A DNA stretch of 64,000 nucleotides, taken from Butyricicoccus_A sp963620595 (lineage in GTDB: Bacteria; Bacillota; Clostridia; Oscillospirales; Butyricicoccaceae). The stretch covers positions 1 through 64,000 of the forward strand of contig CAVFAY010000012.1 in assembly GCA_963620595.1 (NCBI GenBank), given 5' to 3'. Shown one piece after another: positions 9,309 to 17,000 of this stretch (the stretch's first letter is position 1; each line of letters starts with the position of its first letter). The translations under genes were made by a program, and so were the position numbers. The notes under the pieces were generated by a model. It was given only the letters and a program-made list of their open reading frames with translations. It was not told the DNA's origin and searched no databases.

Positions 9309-9336
9309 AAAAAGACCGCGCACAGAGCGCGGTCTT
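9309..9336 (-). terminator. Terminator of the cyclophilin gene
   Basis: Stem AGACCGCGC / GCGCGGTCT with a five-base loop; on the minus strand it is followed by five T. It separates the cyclophilin transcript from the ABC-F gene. Confidence 0.88.
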
Positions 9337-9358
9337 CAGCTTGTCAGAAACAGTCCGA

Positions 9359-9877
9359 TCAAACCTTCTCCGGCTCATCAAAGCTTTCGCCAAAGGTCTC
9401 TACGGTCACGCTCTTCATAACCTGCGGCTTGAGCGGCATATCACGGAAATTGGTGCGCGTTGCCACAATGCGGTCGCAAACATCCATGCCGGTGATAACA
9501 CGGCCGAAGGCTGCATACTGGTTGTCCAGATGCGGCGCATCTTCTACCATAATAAAGAACTGCGAACCGGCAGAATTCGGATCCATCGCACGAGCCATCG
9601 ACAAAACGCCGCGGGTGTGCTTCAGGTCGTTGTGGAAGCCGTTCATGGCGAACTCGCCCGGAATCGTGTATCCCGGACCGCCCATGCCGGTGCCTTCCGG
9701 ATCGCCGCCCTGAATCATAAAGCCCGGGATCACGCGATGGAATGTCGTGCCGTCATAAAAGCCCTTGGATACCAGGCTAACAAAGTTTCTTACCGTGTTC
9801 GGCGCAGTTTCGGCGTACAGCTCGATCTGAATCTCGCCGCCATCTTCCATTTCAATGGTGACAATAGGATTTGTCAT
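9359..9877 (-). CDS. Peptidyl-prolyl cis-trans isomerase, cyclophilin type
   Basis: Catalyses cis-trans isomerisation of Xaa-Pro bonds. The 172-residue protein is a single cyclophilin domain with FHRVIPGFMIQGGD, the GTGMGGPGYTIPGEF segment, SMARAMDPNSAGSQFFI and the active-site region LDNQYAAFGRV. There is no signal peptide, so it is cytoplasmic. The start is ATG at 9877: AAAGGAGA lies about 11 bases upstream, whereas the 25 codons that extend the frame upstream lack cyclophilin similarity. Single-gene transcript between the promoter at 9967-9995 and the terminator at 9309-9336. Confidence 0.95.
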   Translation of the reverse strand: MTNPIVTIEMEDGGEIQIELYAETAPNTVRNFVSLVSKGFYDGTTFHRVIPGFMIQGGDPEGTGMGGPGYTIPGEFAMNGFHNDLKHTRGVLSMARAMDPNSAGSQFFIMVEDAPHLDNQYAAFGRVITGMDVCDRIVATRTNFRDMPLKPQVMKSVTVETFGESFDEPEKV

Positions 9878-9966
9878 GAGAGTTACTGTCTCCTTTTTCT
9901 CTGCGGAATACCCGCGTTTGTGCTGAACGAACGCGCGCAAATTGCTGTGCATTCGCAGCTGTTTTC

Positions 9967-9995
9967 AATATAGATACTATATAGTATTGTAACAA
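9967..9995 (-). promoter_or_regulatory. Promoter of the cyclophilin gene
   Basis: On the minus strand: TTGTTA (9990-9995), 17-base spacer, TATATT (9967-9972). The spacer contains the perfect palindrome ATACTATATAGTAT, which could be an operator. Confidence 0.6.
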
Positions 9996-10048
9996 ATCCA
10001 CCCGCAAGTGACAAGGGCTTGCCGTGAATTTGTCCTGAATAATTGTTG

Positions 10049-10240
10049 TTAATATTCCCGTGCCGGCATAATGATAGATGCCAGAATATATAACAGAATT
10101 CCCGCTCCGCTGCACACGGCGAGTGCCACCGTCAACAAACGAACAACTGTGACGTCTATATTCAGATATGCGGCAATGCCATTGCATACGCCAAACAGCA
10201 TTTTTCCCTGCTCAATCCGATATAATTTCTTCGGTTCCAT
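10049..10240 (-). CDS. PspC domain small membrane protein
   Basis: 63 residues: KKLYRIEQGKMLFGVCNGIAAYLNIDVTVVRLL is the PspC core, followed by one hydrophobic helix (about 35-58) ending IIMPAREY. Single PspC-domain proteins of this length are common in Firmicutes; in enterobacteria PspC is part of the phage-shock envelope stress response, but no other psp gene is present here and the role is open. AAAGGAGGAGGTCATC lies before the ATG. The sigma-A promoter at 10279-10307 fits a single-gene transcript. Confidence 0.9.
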   Translation of the reverse strand: MEPKKLYRIEQGKMLFGVCNGIAAYLNIDVTVVRLLTVALAVCSGAGILLYILASIIMPAREY

Positions 10241-10278
10241 GAGATGACCTCCTCCTTTTTCTTCTGTCTGTTTATTTT

Positions 10279-10307
10279 ATGATAGCGTACCGGGTATCAG
10301 AAGTCAA
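10279..10307 (-). promoter_or_regulatory. Promoter of the PspC gene
   Basis: Minus strand: TTGACT (10302-10307), 17-base spacer, TATCAT (10279-10284), 38 bases before the start codon. Confidence 0.75.
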
Positions 10308-10581
10308 GCTATACACCGTTTTTTCACAGTTTATCTGCTTTTTTCCTGTATTTTTTCCAAGCCTGTGTATAACTTTCTGAGATTCGGGCAACCTATCGTT
10401 GTCTGATGATTACAACGGGATATTTTATCAAAAATTATCACAAAAAGTGAAGTGTTTTTTGATTACAAAGCGTACACTGTCATTTTGACAAATGGTTATC
10501 ATTCGAAATCCTTCCAAAACAAGCGACAAATATATGGGTTGTTGCCTTGCGACCCCCGATATTTTGTGTTTGACTCGCCCG

Positions 10582-10655
10582 TTATCCACAAATACACAAG
10601 GTTTTCCACCGTTTTTCACACGCTTCTGTGGATAACTCTGTGGAAATGTGGATAA
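10582..10655. promoter_or_regulatory. DnaA-box cluster upstream of tepA
   Basis: Three perfect 9-mer DnaA boxes: TTATCCACA at 10582-10590, and its complement TGTGGATAA at 10627-10635 and 10647-10655 (20-base period). Near matches lie between and before them (TTTTCCACC, TGTGGAAAT, and TGTGTATAA near 10362). The 486-base spacer between the PspC gene and tepA otherwise holds the PspC promoter and AT-rich sequence with no visible gene. The cluster is about 27 kb from dnaA. Confidence 0.85.
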
Positions 10656-10726
10656 CTATTCGTATAAATGTCTTTTGTCAATGCGATATATGATAAAATT
10701 TTACAAACAAAAGGGGTTTTTTGTAT

Positions 10727-11386
10727 ATGGCTGATACTAAAGAAGAAAAACAGCAGACAGCGAATGACACAGGATTCGTCACTACGCATTCCTCACACGG
10801 AAACATTCACTGCATTACGATTATCGGAACCATTGAAGGTCATCAAGAAGCACCAGAATCGACAAAAACAACCAAATACGAGCATGTTTTGCCCCAACTT
10901 GCTGCCATCGAGGAAACACCGGATATTGACGGCCTGCTCATCCTGCTCAACACCGCAGGCGGTGATGTCGAAGCGGGTCTCGCCATCGCAGAACTCATTG
11001 CCGGTATGCACAAGCCGACAATTTCGCTGGTGCTCGGCGGCGGGCACTCGATTGGCATTCCACTTGCTGTCGCGGCGAAGCGCACACTCATTGCTCCCTC
11101 CGCTTCCATGATGCTGCATCCTGTGCGCATCAGCGGCACAGTTATTGGTGCCCCGCAAACGTATGAATACTTTCGGCAAATCCAAACACGCATCACGCGC
11201 TTCATTGTGGACAATTCCTCTGCCAAGGAAGACGACTTAAATCGGCGCATGATGGAAACCGGTGCTCTGGCAACAGACGTCGGAACGGTTCTCGGTGCGC
11301 AGGAATCCGTTGATATGGGGCTGTGCGATGCGGTCGGCACGCTGCACGATGCTTTGGAATGGCTGCACAGCCAAACGCAAAAATAA
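10727..11386 (+). CDS. tepA: ClpP-fold protease-like protein TepA (translocation-enhancing protein)
   Basis: 219-residue ClpP/crotonase-fold protein. IGTIEGH, KTTKYEHVLPQL, LLILLNTAGGDVEAGLAIAELIAG, LGGGHSIGIPLAVAA and MMLHPVRISGTVIGAPQTYEYF are the TepA/YmfB family blocks; the Ser in GGHSIG and the His in LHPVR are the likely active-site residues. B. subtilis TepA was linked to protein export, but its substrate is not established. The start is ATG at 10727, since AAGGGG ends 10 bases before it. It stands alone here, between a DnaA-box cluster and a terminator, rather than beside ftsK/spoIIIE. Head-on to the inferred fork. Confidence 0.9.
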   Translation: MADTKEEKQQTANDTGFVTTHSSHGNIHCITIIGTIEGHQEAPESTKTTKYEHVLPQLAAIEETPDIDGLLILLNTAGGDVEAGLAIAELIAGMHKPTISLVLGGGHSIGIPLAVAAKRTLIAPSASMMLHPVRISGTVIGAPQTYEYFRQIQTRITRFIVDNSSAKEDDLNRRMMETGALATDVGTVLGAQESVDMGLCDAVGTLHDALEWLHSQTQK

Positions 11387-11416
11387 AAACGTCCTCCGGA
11401 ATTCCAGAGGACGTTT
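11385..11416. terminator. Bidirectional terminator between tepA and etfA copy 1
   Basis: Stem AAACGTCCTC / GAGGACGTTT around a ten-base palindromic loop. On the minus strand it is followed by a T-rich run (GTTTTTATTTTT), so it ends the first etf operon; on the plus strand it follows the tepA stop. The 2,038-bp duplication begins inside its right arm, at 11409. Confidence 0.88.
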
Positions 11417-11502
11417 CTCGTCTGAATACAAAATAGAAGTCGGCGGCAAAGGATTTTGCCTGTGTTTTTGTGAATATCTATATCTGTTTCTGTATAAACA
11501 GA

Positions 11503-12621
11503 TTACTTTGCAGCCTTAGCTGCCTTGATGGTCTCGATCATCATCGGTACTACCTTGAACAGGTCGCCGCAGATGCCCCAATCAGCTACATCGAAAATCG
11601 GTGCGCTCTCGGACTTGTTGACTGCGATGATGTTCTCGGAGTCCTGCATACCAGCCTTGTGCTGGATGGCACCGGAGATACCCAGTGCGATGTACAGCTT
11701 CGGATGTACGGTCTTACCAGTCTGACCTACCTGATGGTCAGCGGTCAGCCAGCCAGAGTCGATAGCTACACGGGAGCCGCCTACTACGCCGCCCAGTACT
11801 TCTGCCAGCTCTTCTGCCAGCTTGATGCCCTTCTCTACGTCCTTGGAGATACCACGGCCTACAGATACGACAACATCAGCACCGATCAGGTCTACCAGCT
11901 GCTTAGCTTCCTTTACGACCTCAACTACCTGTGTCTTGATCGGATCCAGCTCTACGCTGTACTTCTCTACTACGACTGCATTTGCCTTAGCTTCGTCGTA
12001 CTCGCCCTTCTTCAGTACGCCCGGACGTACAGTGGACATCTGCGGACGGAATCTCGGGCAAATGATAGTTGCCATCAGGTGACCGCCGAATGCCGGACGG
12101 GTCATCTTCAGGTTGCGGTCGTCCATCTTGATTCGACCGGTCTCTACCATCTGATCTACATTCAGGGTAGATGCTTCTCTCAGGAAGTCTGCGTACTTAG
12201 CAGTATCTACATCCAGATGGGTGCAGTCTGCGGTCAGACCGGTGTGCAGTCTTGCTGCGCAGCGCGGGCCCAGGTCACGACCAATGTTGGTTGCGCCAAT
12301 CAGTACGATCTCCGGCTTCTTGTCCATGACTGCCTTGCAGATAACATCTGCATATGCATCAGTGGTGTAATCCTTCAGTGCCGGATCGTCTACCAGAATT
12401 ACCTTGTCTGCGCCATATGCGCCAATTTCCTTTGCCAGGCCTTCTACCTGATCGCCTACCAGCAGACCTGCCAGCTCTACGCCCAGATCATCTGCCAGCT
12501 TACGGCCTTCGGATACCAGCTCAAGGACTGTGCTCTGCAGCTCGCCCTGACGCTGCTCACAGAATACCCAAACGCCCTTGAAATCCTTCATGTTCTCTCC
12601 GGAATTCTTAAACTCAGCCAT
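11503..12621 (-). CDS. etfA: Electron transfer flavoprotein alpha subunit, copy 1
   Basis: Large subunit of the EtfAB heterodimer that passes electrons to or from acyl-CoA dehydrogenases; in clostridia EtfAB with butyryl-CoA dehydrogenase bifurcates NADH electrons to crotonyl-CoA and ferredoxin. 372 residues: an N-terminal alpha/beta domain (VWVFCEQRQGELQSTVLELVSEG) and a C-terminal FAD domain with GRGISKDVEKGIKLAEEL, VGGSRVAIDSGWL, QVGQTGKTVHPKLYIALGISGAIQH and NKSESAPIFDVADWGICGD. AAAGGAGA precedes the ATG; etfB ends 19 bases upstream. The protein is identical to copy 2 at 15042-16160. Whether it bifurcates depends on the partner dehydrogenase and cannot be shown from sequence alone. Confidence 0.95.
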   Translation of the reverse strand: MAEFKNSGENMKDFKGVWVFCEQRQGELQSTVLELVSEGRKLADDLGVELAGLLVGDQVEGLAKEIGAYGADKVILVDDPALKDYTTDAYADVICKAVMDKKPEIVLIGATNIGRDLGPRCAARLHTGLTADCTHLDVDTAKYADFLREASTLNVDQMVETGRIKMDDRNLKMTRPAFGGHLMATIICPRFRPQMSTVRPGVLKKGEYDEAKANAVVVEKYSVELDPIKTQVVEVVKEAKQLVDLIGADVVVSVGRGISKDVEKGIKLAEELAEVLGGVVGGSRVAIDSGWLTADHQVGQTGKTVHPKLYIALGISGAIQHKAGMQDSENIIAVNKSESAPIFDVADWGICGDLFKVVPMMIETIKAAKAAK

Positions 12622-12640
12622 TTGTTGTTTCTCCTTTCAA

Positions 12641-13441
12641 TTAAATGATGTGCTTTGCCAGCAGCTTGTCAACCAGTACGTCAACAGTCTTCTGGTCAGC
12701 GCCCTCGAGCATCTCGCCCTGTCCCTTCTGCGGTGGGGTAAAGGATGCGAAGATGTTCGTCGGAGAACCCTTCAGGCCGATGGTGTCCAGCTCGATCAGC
12801 GGATCATCCTTCAGAGTGTTGAAGTCAAATACGGACATCGGCTTGCTGTATGTCTCGAAAATACCGCCTACGCTCATGTAGCGCGGGGTGTTCAGTTCCT
12901 TGATTGCGGTAATCAGGCACGGTGTCTGGGTCTTGATGGTCATGTAGCCATCTTCCAGCATTCTCTTTACAGTTACATCGCGGCCTTCTACCTTGATGTC
13001 TGCTGCGTAAGTGATCTGCGGCAGACCCAGCTTCTCTGCGATCTGCGGACCTACCTGTGCGGTATCACCGTCGATTGCCTGACGGCCGCACAGTACAATG
13101 TCGTCGTCCTCTACGCCGATCTTGTTGATTGCTGCTGCCAGGATCTGAGAGGTTGCGAACGTATCGGAACCGCCGAACTCACGGCCGGATACCAGTACTG
13201 CTTCGTCAACGCCCATTGCCATGATCTCACGCAGCATGCCTTCTGCCGGAGGAGGACCCATGGTTACTACGATGGTCTTGCAGCCGGTCTGATCCTTCAG
13301 GGTCAGTGCTGCTTCGATTGCGTTCTTGTCGTCCGGGTTAATAATAGCAGCCATAGAAGCACGGTCCAGCGTTCCGTCCGGCTTTACTGCAACCTTACCA
13401 GAAGTATCCGGAACCTGCTTTACGCATACGATAACTTTCAT
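12641..13441 (-). CDS. etfB: Electron transfer flavoprotein beta subunit, copy 1
   Basis: Small Etf subunit, 266 residues, starting MKVIVCVKQVPDTSG, the standard EtfB opening. NPDDKNAIEAALTLKD (about 36-51) is the region that contacts the bifurcating flavin/NADH in clostridial EtfB, and VVTMGPPPAEGMLREIMAMGVDEAVLVSGREFGGSDT and CGRQAIDGDTAQVGPQIAE carry nucleotide contacts. GGGAGGATATAGAATC lies before the ATG. Middle gene of dehydrogenase-etfB-etfA, the bcd-etfB-etfA order of butyrate producers. Identical to copy 2 at 16180-16980. Confidence 0.95.
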   Translation of the reverse strand: MKVIVCVKQVPDTSGKVAVKPDGTLDRASMAAIINPDDKNAIEAALTLKDQTGCKTIVVTMGPPPAEGMLREIMAMGVDEAVLVSGREFGGSDTFATSQILAAAINKIGVEDDDIVLCGRQAIDGDTAQVGPQIAEKLGLPQITYAADIKVEGRDVTVKRMLEDGYMTIKTQTPCLITAIKELNTPRYMSVGGIFETYSKPMSVFDFNTLKDDPLIELDTIGLKGSPTNIFASFTPPQKGQGEMLEGADQKTVDVLVDKLLAKHII

Positions 13442-13462
13442 GATTCTATATCCTCCCTATTC

Positions 13463-14602
13463 TTACTTACCGAGTACGTTGCCTGCGATAACGACTCTCT
13501 GAATTTCAGAGGTGCCCTCGTACAGCTCGGTGATCTTAGCATCACGCATCATGCGCTCAACCGGGTAGTCACGGGTGTAACCGTAGCCGCCGAACAGCTG
13601 AACTGCCTGCGTGGTGATCTTCATAGCAGCCTCAGAAGCAAACAGCTTAGCCATAGCAGCGTCCTTGGTGAAACGCTTGCCAGCGCCCTTTGCAGCAGCA
13701 GCAGAATAGGTCAGCAGACGAGCTGCGTTGATAGCAACTTCCATGTCAGCAAATACGAACTGGGTGTTCTGGAACTTGGAGATCGGACGACCGAACTGTA
13801 CACGACCCTTGGTGTACTCAACAGCCTCGTTCATAGCGCCCTCAGCGATGCCCAGTGCCTGTGCAGCGATGCCGATACGGCCGCCGTCCAGGGTGTTCAT
13901 AGCGATGTTGAAGCCCTTGCCCAGTCTGCCAAGCAGGTTTTCCTTCGGGATGATGCAGTCCTCGAATACGATCTCAGCCGTCGGGGAACCGTGCAGGCCC
14001 ATCTTCTCCTCGTGACGACCTACAGAGAAGCCCGGGAAGTCCTTCTCCACGATGAATGCAGAGATGCCCTTGGTGCCCTTGGACGGGTCAGTCATTGCGA
14101 ATACTACAAAAATGTCAGCTACATAGCCGTTGGTGATGAAGATCTTGGAACCGTTCATTACCCAGTGGTCACCCTTATCTTCGCAAACAGTGGTGCCCTT
14201 AGAAGCATCGGAACCAGCGTTCGGCTCGGTCAGAGCGAAAGCGCCTACCTTGCCGTTAACCAGCTGCGGCAGATACTTCTTCTTCTGCTCCTCGGTACCG
14301 AAGTTGATGATCGGTCCGCAGCACAGGCCGTTGTGGGTAGCAACGATGTCGCCGGTGGAAGCGCACTGCTTGGACAGCTCTTCTACTGCGATAGCAGCGG
14401 AGATGTCGTCAGCGCCAGGTCCGCCGTACTCCTTCGGTACGCACATGCCCATTACGCCGTAACGGAACAGCTTGGCGATGTTGTCAGCCGGATACTGCTC
14501 GGTGCGATCAGTCTCAGCTGCGATCGGCTTGACTTCTTCTTCGGTAAACTCTGCGAGAGCCTTCCGAATCAGTTCTTGCTCTTTGGTCAAGTTGAAGTCC
14601 AT
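13463..14602 (-). CDS. Acyl-CoA dehydrogenase, short-chain/butyryl-CoA type (copy A)
   Basis: 379-residue FAD enzyme for the 2,3-double bond of acyl-CoA; with EtfAB it probably acts as crotonyl-CoA reductase (Bcd). Seen: GAFALTEPNAGSD (FAD/substrate), GSKIFITNG, DGGRIGIAAQALGIAEGA, QLFGGYGYTRDYPVERMMRDAKITELYEGTSEIQR. The Glu in LYEGTSEIQR is the catalytic base position of short- and medium-chain members. GGAGG precedes the ATG. It is related to but clearly different from the dehydrogenase at 17001, although both sit before identical etfBA genes. The promoter at 14687-14715 drives this operon. The precise acyl substrate is inferred from context. Confidence 0.93.
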   Translation of the reverse strand: MDFNLTKEQELIRKALAEFTEEEVKPIAAETDRTEQYPADNIAKLFRYGVMGMCVPKEYGGPGADDISAAIAVEELSKQCASTGDIVATHNGLCCGPIINFGTEEQKKKYLPQLVNGKVGAFALTEPNAGSDASKGTTVCEDKGDHWVMNGSKIFITNGYVADIFVVFAMTDPSKGTKGISAFIVEKDFPGFSVGRHEEKMGLHGSPTAEIVFEDCIIPKENLLGRLGKGFNIAMNTLDGGRIGIAAQALGIAEGAMNEAVEYTKGRVQFGRPISKFQNTQFVFADMEVAINAARLLTYSAAAAKGAGKRFTKDAAMAKLFASEAAMKITTQAVQLFGGYGYTRDYPVERMMRDAKITELYEGTSEIQRVVIAGNVLGK

Positions 14603-14686
14603 GTTTTATTCCTCCAATTTCACTATAATATGTGTTTCAATAACACCCAAAGAAACTAAAAAGTTAACATATACCTTATCAAAATT

Positions 14687-14715
14687 AGTATATCATATTT
14701 CATTTTGTTGTGCAA
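14687..14715 (-). promoter_or_regulatory. Promoter of the first dehydrogenase-etfBA operon
   Basis: Minus strand: TTGCAC (14710-14715), 17-base spacer, TATACT (14687-14692). It lies in a 439-base AT-rich spacer (14603-15041) that otherwise holds only the terminator of the second operon and the start of repeat copy 2. Confidence 0.8.
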
Positions 14716-14920
14716 TGTTTTTTATCGTGAATGGTTACGAAAGAAAATTTTATCTAACATTACTAACAAAATGCACAAATTGTGGCCTTTTGGAGCAAAA
14801 TAACGTTTTTTTGAACGTTTAACCCAGCTTTTTTCACCAAAAACAAACAGTTGCCCAAAAGCGTTTGCTAATTTTATAGCCGAATAACATTATTTTGCCG
14901 AGATTCAGAAATTTTTGCAC

Positions 14921-14950
14921 AAAAAATCCCTCCGGAATAATCCGGAGGGA
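14921..14950 (-). terminator. Terminator after etfA copy 2
   Basis: Perfect stem TCCCTCCGGA / TCCGGAGGGA with an ATAA loop, then six T on the minus strand. Its sequence differs from the terminator after etfA copy 1, apart from the last arm bases that belong to the repeat. Confidence 0.92.
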
Positions 14951-15041
14951 CGTTTCTCGTCTGAATACAAAATAGAAGTCGGCGGCAAAGGATTTTGCCT
15001 GTGTTTTTGTGAATATCTATATCTGTTTCTGTATAAACAGA

Positions 15042-16160
15042 TTACTTTGCAGCCTTAGCTGCCTTGATGGTCTCGATCATCATCGGTACTACCTTGAACA
15101 GGTCGCCGCAGATGCCCCAATCAGCTACATCGAAAATCGGTGCGCTCTCGGACTTGTTGACTGCGATGATGTTCTCGGAGTCCTGCATACCAGCCTTGTG
15201 CTGGATGGCACCGGAGATACCCAGTGCGATGTACAGCTTCGGATGTACGGTCTTACCAGTCTGACCTACCTGATGGTCAGCGGTCAGCCAGCCAGAGTCG
15301 ATAGCTACACGGGAGCCGCCTACTACGCCGCCCAGTACTTCTGCCAGCTCTTCTGCCAGCTTGATGCCCTTCTCTACGTCCTTGGAGATACCACGGCCTA
15401 CAGATACGACAACATCAGCACCGATCAGGTCTACCAGCTGCTTAGCTTCCTTTACGACCTCAACTACCTGTGTCTTGATCGGATCCAGCTCTACGCTGTA
15501 CTTCTCTACTACGACTGCATTTGCCTTAGCTTCGTCGTACTCGCCCTTCTTCAGTACGCCCGGACGTACAGTGGACATCTGCGGACGGAATCTCGGGCAA
15601 ATGATAGTTGCCATCAGGTGACCGCCGAATGCCGGACGGGTCATCTTCAGGTTGCGGTCGTCCATCTTGATTCGACCGGTCTCTACCATCTGATCTACAT
15701 TCAGGGTAGATGCTTCTCTCAGGAAGTCTGCGTACTTAGCAGTATCTACATCCAGATGGGTGCAGTCTGCGGTCAGACCGGTGTGCAGTCTTGCTGCGCA
15801 GCGCGGGCCCAGGTCACGACCAATGTTGGTTGCGCCAATCAGTACGATCTCCGGCTTCTTGTCCATGACTGCCTTGCAGATAACATCTGCATATGCATCA
15901 GTGGTGTAATCCTTCAGTGCCGGATCGTCTACCAGAATTACCTTGTCTGCGCCATATGCGCCAATTTCCTTTGCCAGGCCTTCTACCTGATCGCCTACCA
16001 GCAGACCTGCCAGCTCTACGCCCAGATCATCTGCCAGCTTACGGCCTTCGGATACCAGCTCAAGGACTGTGCTCTGCAGCTCGCCCTGACGCTGCTCACA
16101 GAATACCCAAACGCCCTTGAAATCCTTCATGTTCTCTCCGGAATTCTTAAACTCAGCCAT
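15042..16160 (-). CDS. etfA: Electron transfer flavoprotein alpha subunit, copy 2
   Basis: Same 372-residue protein as the gene at 11503-12621, without a single residue change, including the FAD-domain motifs QVGQTGKTVHPKLYIAL and NKSESAPIFDVADWG. It is the third gene of the second operon (dehydrogenase at 17001, etfB at 16180, etfA) and ends at the terminator at 14921-14950. Two identical products mean the Etf pool is shared by both dehydrogenases whichever operon is expressed. Confidence 0.95.
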   Translation of the reverse strand: MAEFKNSGENMKDFKGVWVFCEQRQGELQSTVLELVSEGRKLADDLGVELAGLLVGDQVEGLAKEIGAYGADKVILVDDPALKDYTTDAYADVICKAVMDKKPEIVLIGATNIGRDLGPRCAARLHTGLTADCTHLDVDTAKYADFLREASTLNVDQMVETGRIKMDDRNLKMTRPAFGGHLMATIICPRFRPQMSTVRPGVLKKGEYDEAKANAVVVEKYSVELDPIKTQVVEVVKEAKQLVDLIGADVVVSVGRGISKDVEKGIKLAEELAEVLGGVVGGSRVAIDSGWLTADHQVGQTGKTVHPKLYIALGISGAIQHKAGMQDSENIIAVNKSESAPIFDVADWGICGDLFKVVPMMIETIKAAKAAK

Positions 16161-16179
16161 TTGTTGTTTCTCCTTTCAA

Positions 16180-16980
16180 TTAAATGATGTGCTTTGCCAG
16201 CAGCTTGTCAACCAGTACGTCAACAGTCTTCTGGTCAGCGCCCTCGAGCATCTCGCCCTGTCCCTTCTGCGGTGGGGTAAAGGATGCGAAGATGTTCGTC
16301 GGAGAACCCTTCAGGCCGATGGTGTCCAGCTCGATCAGCGGATCATCCTTCAGAGTGTTGAAGTCAAATACGGACATCGGCTTGCTGTATGTCTCGAAAA
16401 TACCGCCTACGCTCATGTAGCGCGGGGTGTTCAGTTCCTTGATTGCGGTAATCAGGCACGGTGTCTGGGTCTTGATGGTCATGTAGCCATCTTCCAGCAT
16501 TCTCTTTACAGTTACATCGCGGCCTTCTACCTTGATGTCTGCTGCGTAAGTGATCTGCGGCAGACCCAGCTTCTCTGCGATCTGCGGACCTACCTGTGCG
16601 GTATCACCGTCGATTGCCTGACGGCCGCACAGTACAATGTCGTCGTCCTCTACGCCGATCTTGTTGATTGCTGCTGCCAGGATCTGAGAGGTTGCGAACG
16701 TATCGGAACCGCCGAACTCACGGCCGGATACCAGTACTGCTTCGTCAACGCCCATTGCCATGATCTCACGCAGCATGCCTTCTGCCGGAGGAGGACCCAT
16801 GGTTACTACGATGGTCTTGCAGCCGGTCTGATCCTTCAGGGTCAGTGCTGCTTCGATTGCGTTCTTGTCGTCCGGGTTAATAATAGCAGCCATAGAAGCA
16901 CGGTCCAGCGTTCCGTCCGGCTTTACTGCAACCTTACCAGAAGTATCCGGAACCTGCTTTACGCATACGATAACTTTCAT
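16180..16980 (-). CDS. etfB: Electron transfer flavoprotein beta subunit, copy 2
   Basis: Same 266-residue protein as the gene at 12641-13441. The Shine-Dalgarno region differs slightly (GGGAGGACACTGAATC here against GGGAGGATATAGAATC in copy 1) because the repeat ends 5 bases upstream of the start codon. So the two copies could differ in translation while giving the same protein. It lies 20 bases after the dehydrogenase stop at 17001. Confidence 0.95.
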   Translation of the reverse strand: MKVIVCVKQVPDTSGKVAVKPDGTLDRASMAAIINPDDKNAIEAALTLKDQTGCKTIVVTMGPPPAEGMLREIMAMGVDEAVLVSGREFGGSDTFATSQILAAAINKIGVEDDDIVLCGRQAIDGDTAQVGPQIAEKLGLPQITYAADIKVEGRDVTVKRMLEDGYMTIKTQTPCLITAIKELNTPRYMSVGGIFETYSKPMSVFDFNTLKDDPLIELDTIGLKGSPTNIFASFTPPQKGQGEMLEGADQKTVDVLVDKLLAKHII

Positions 16981-17000
16981 GATTCAGTGTCCTCCCTATC

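Larger units (their letters stand above)
11409..13446. repeat. etfBA duplication, copy 1 (2,038 bp)
   Basis: Direct repeat of 14948-16985, offset 3,539 bases. It covers the right arm of the terminator, all of etfA, all of etfB, and 5 bases upstream of the etfB start. Both protein translations and the long reading frames on the opposite strand are the same in the two copies, so the DNA appears identical. Divergence starts abruptly at both ends. Confidence 0.95.
14948..16985. repeat. etfBA duplication, copy 2 (2,038 bp)
   Basis: Second copy of 11409-13446. Left boundary GGACGTTTCTCG inside the terminator arm; right boundary CATGATTC just upstream of the etfB start. Beyond these points the two loci share no obvious identity except family-level similarity of the dehydrogenase genes. 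Confidence 0.95.

Noticed and set aside
10428..10619. 63-codon minus-strand frame in the tepA upstream region
   Set aside because: It overlaps the DnaA-box cluster, has no ribosome-binding site and no recognisable family.
12578..14659. 693-codon open frame on the plus strand opposite etfB and the dehydrogenase gene
   Set aside because: Purely antisense to well-supported genes; residue composition (Cys/Leu/Arg-rich) is typical of a shadow frame and there is no Shine-Dalgarno.
14741..14765. Possible Rex-type site (TTGTTA..) upstream of the first dehydrogenase operon
   Set aside because: The second half matches only about 4 of 7 consensus bases, too weak to call although Rex control would be sensible.
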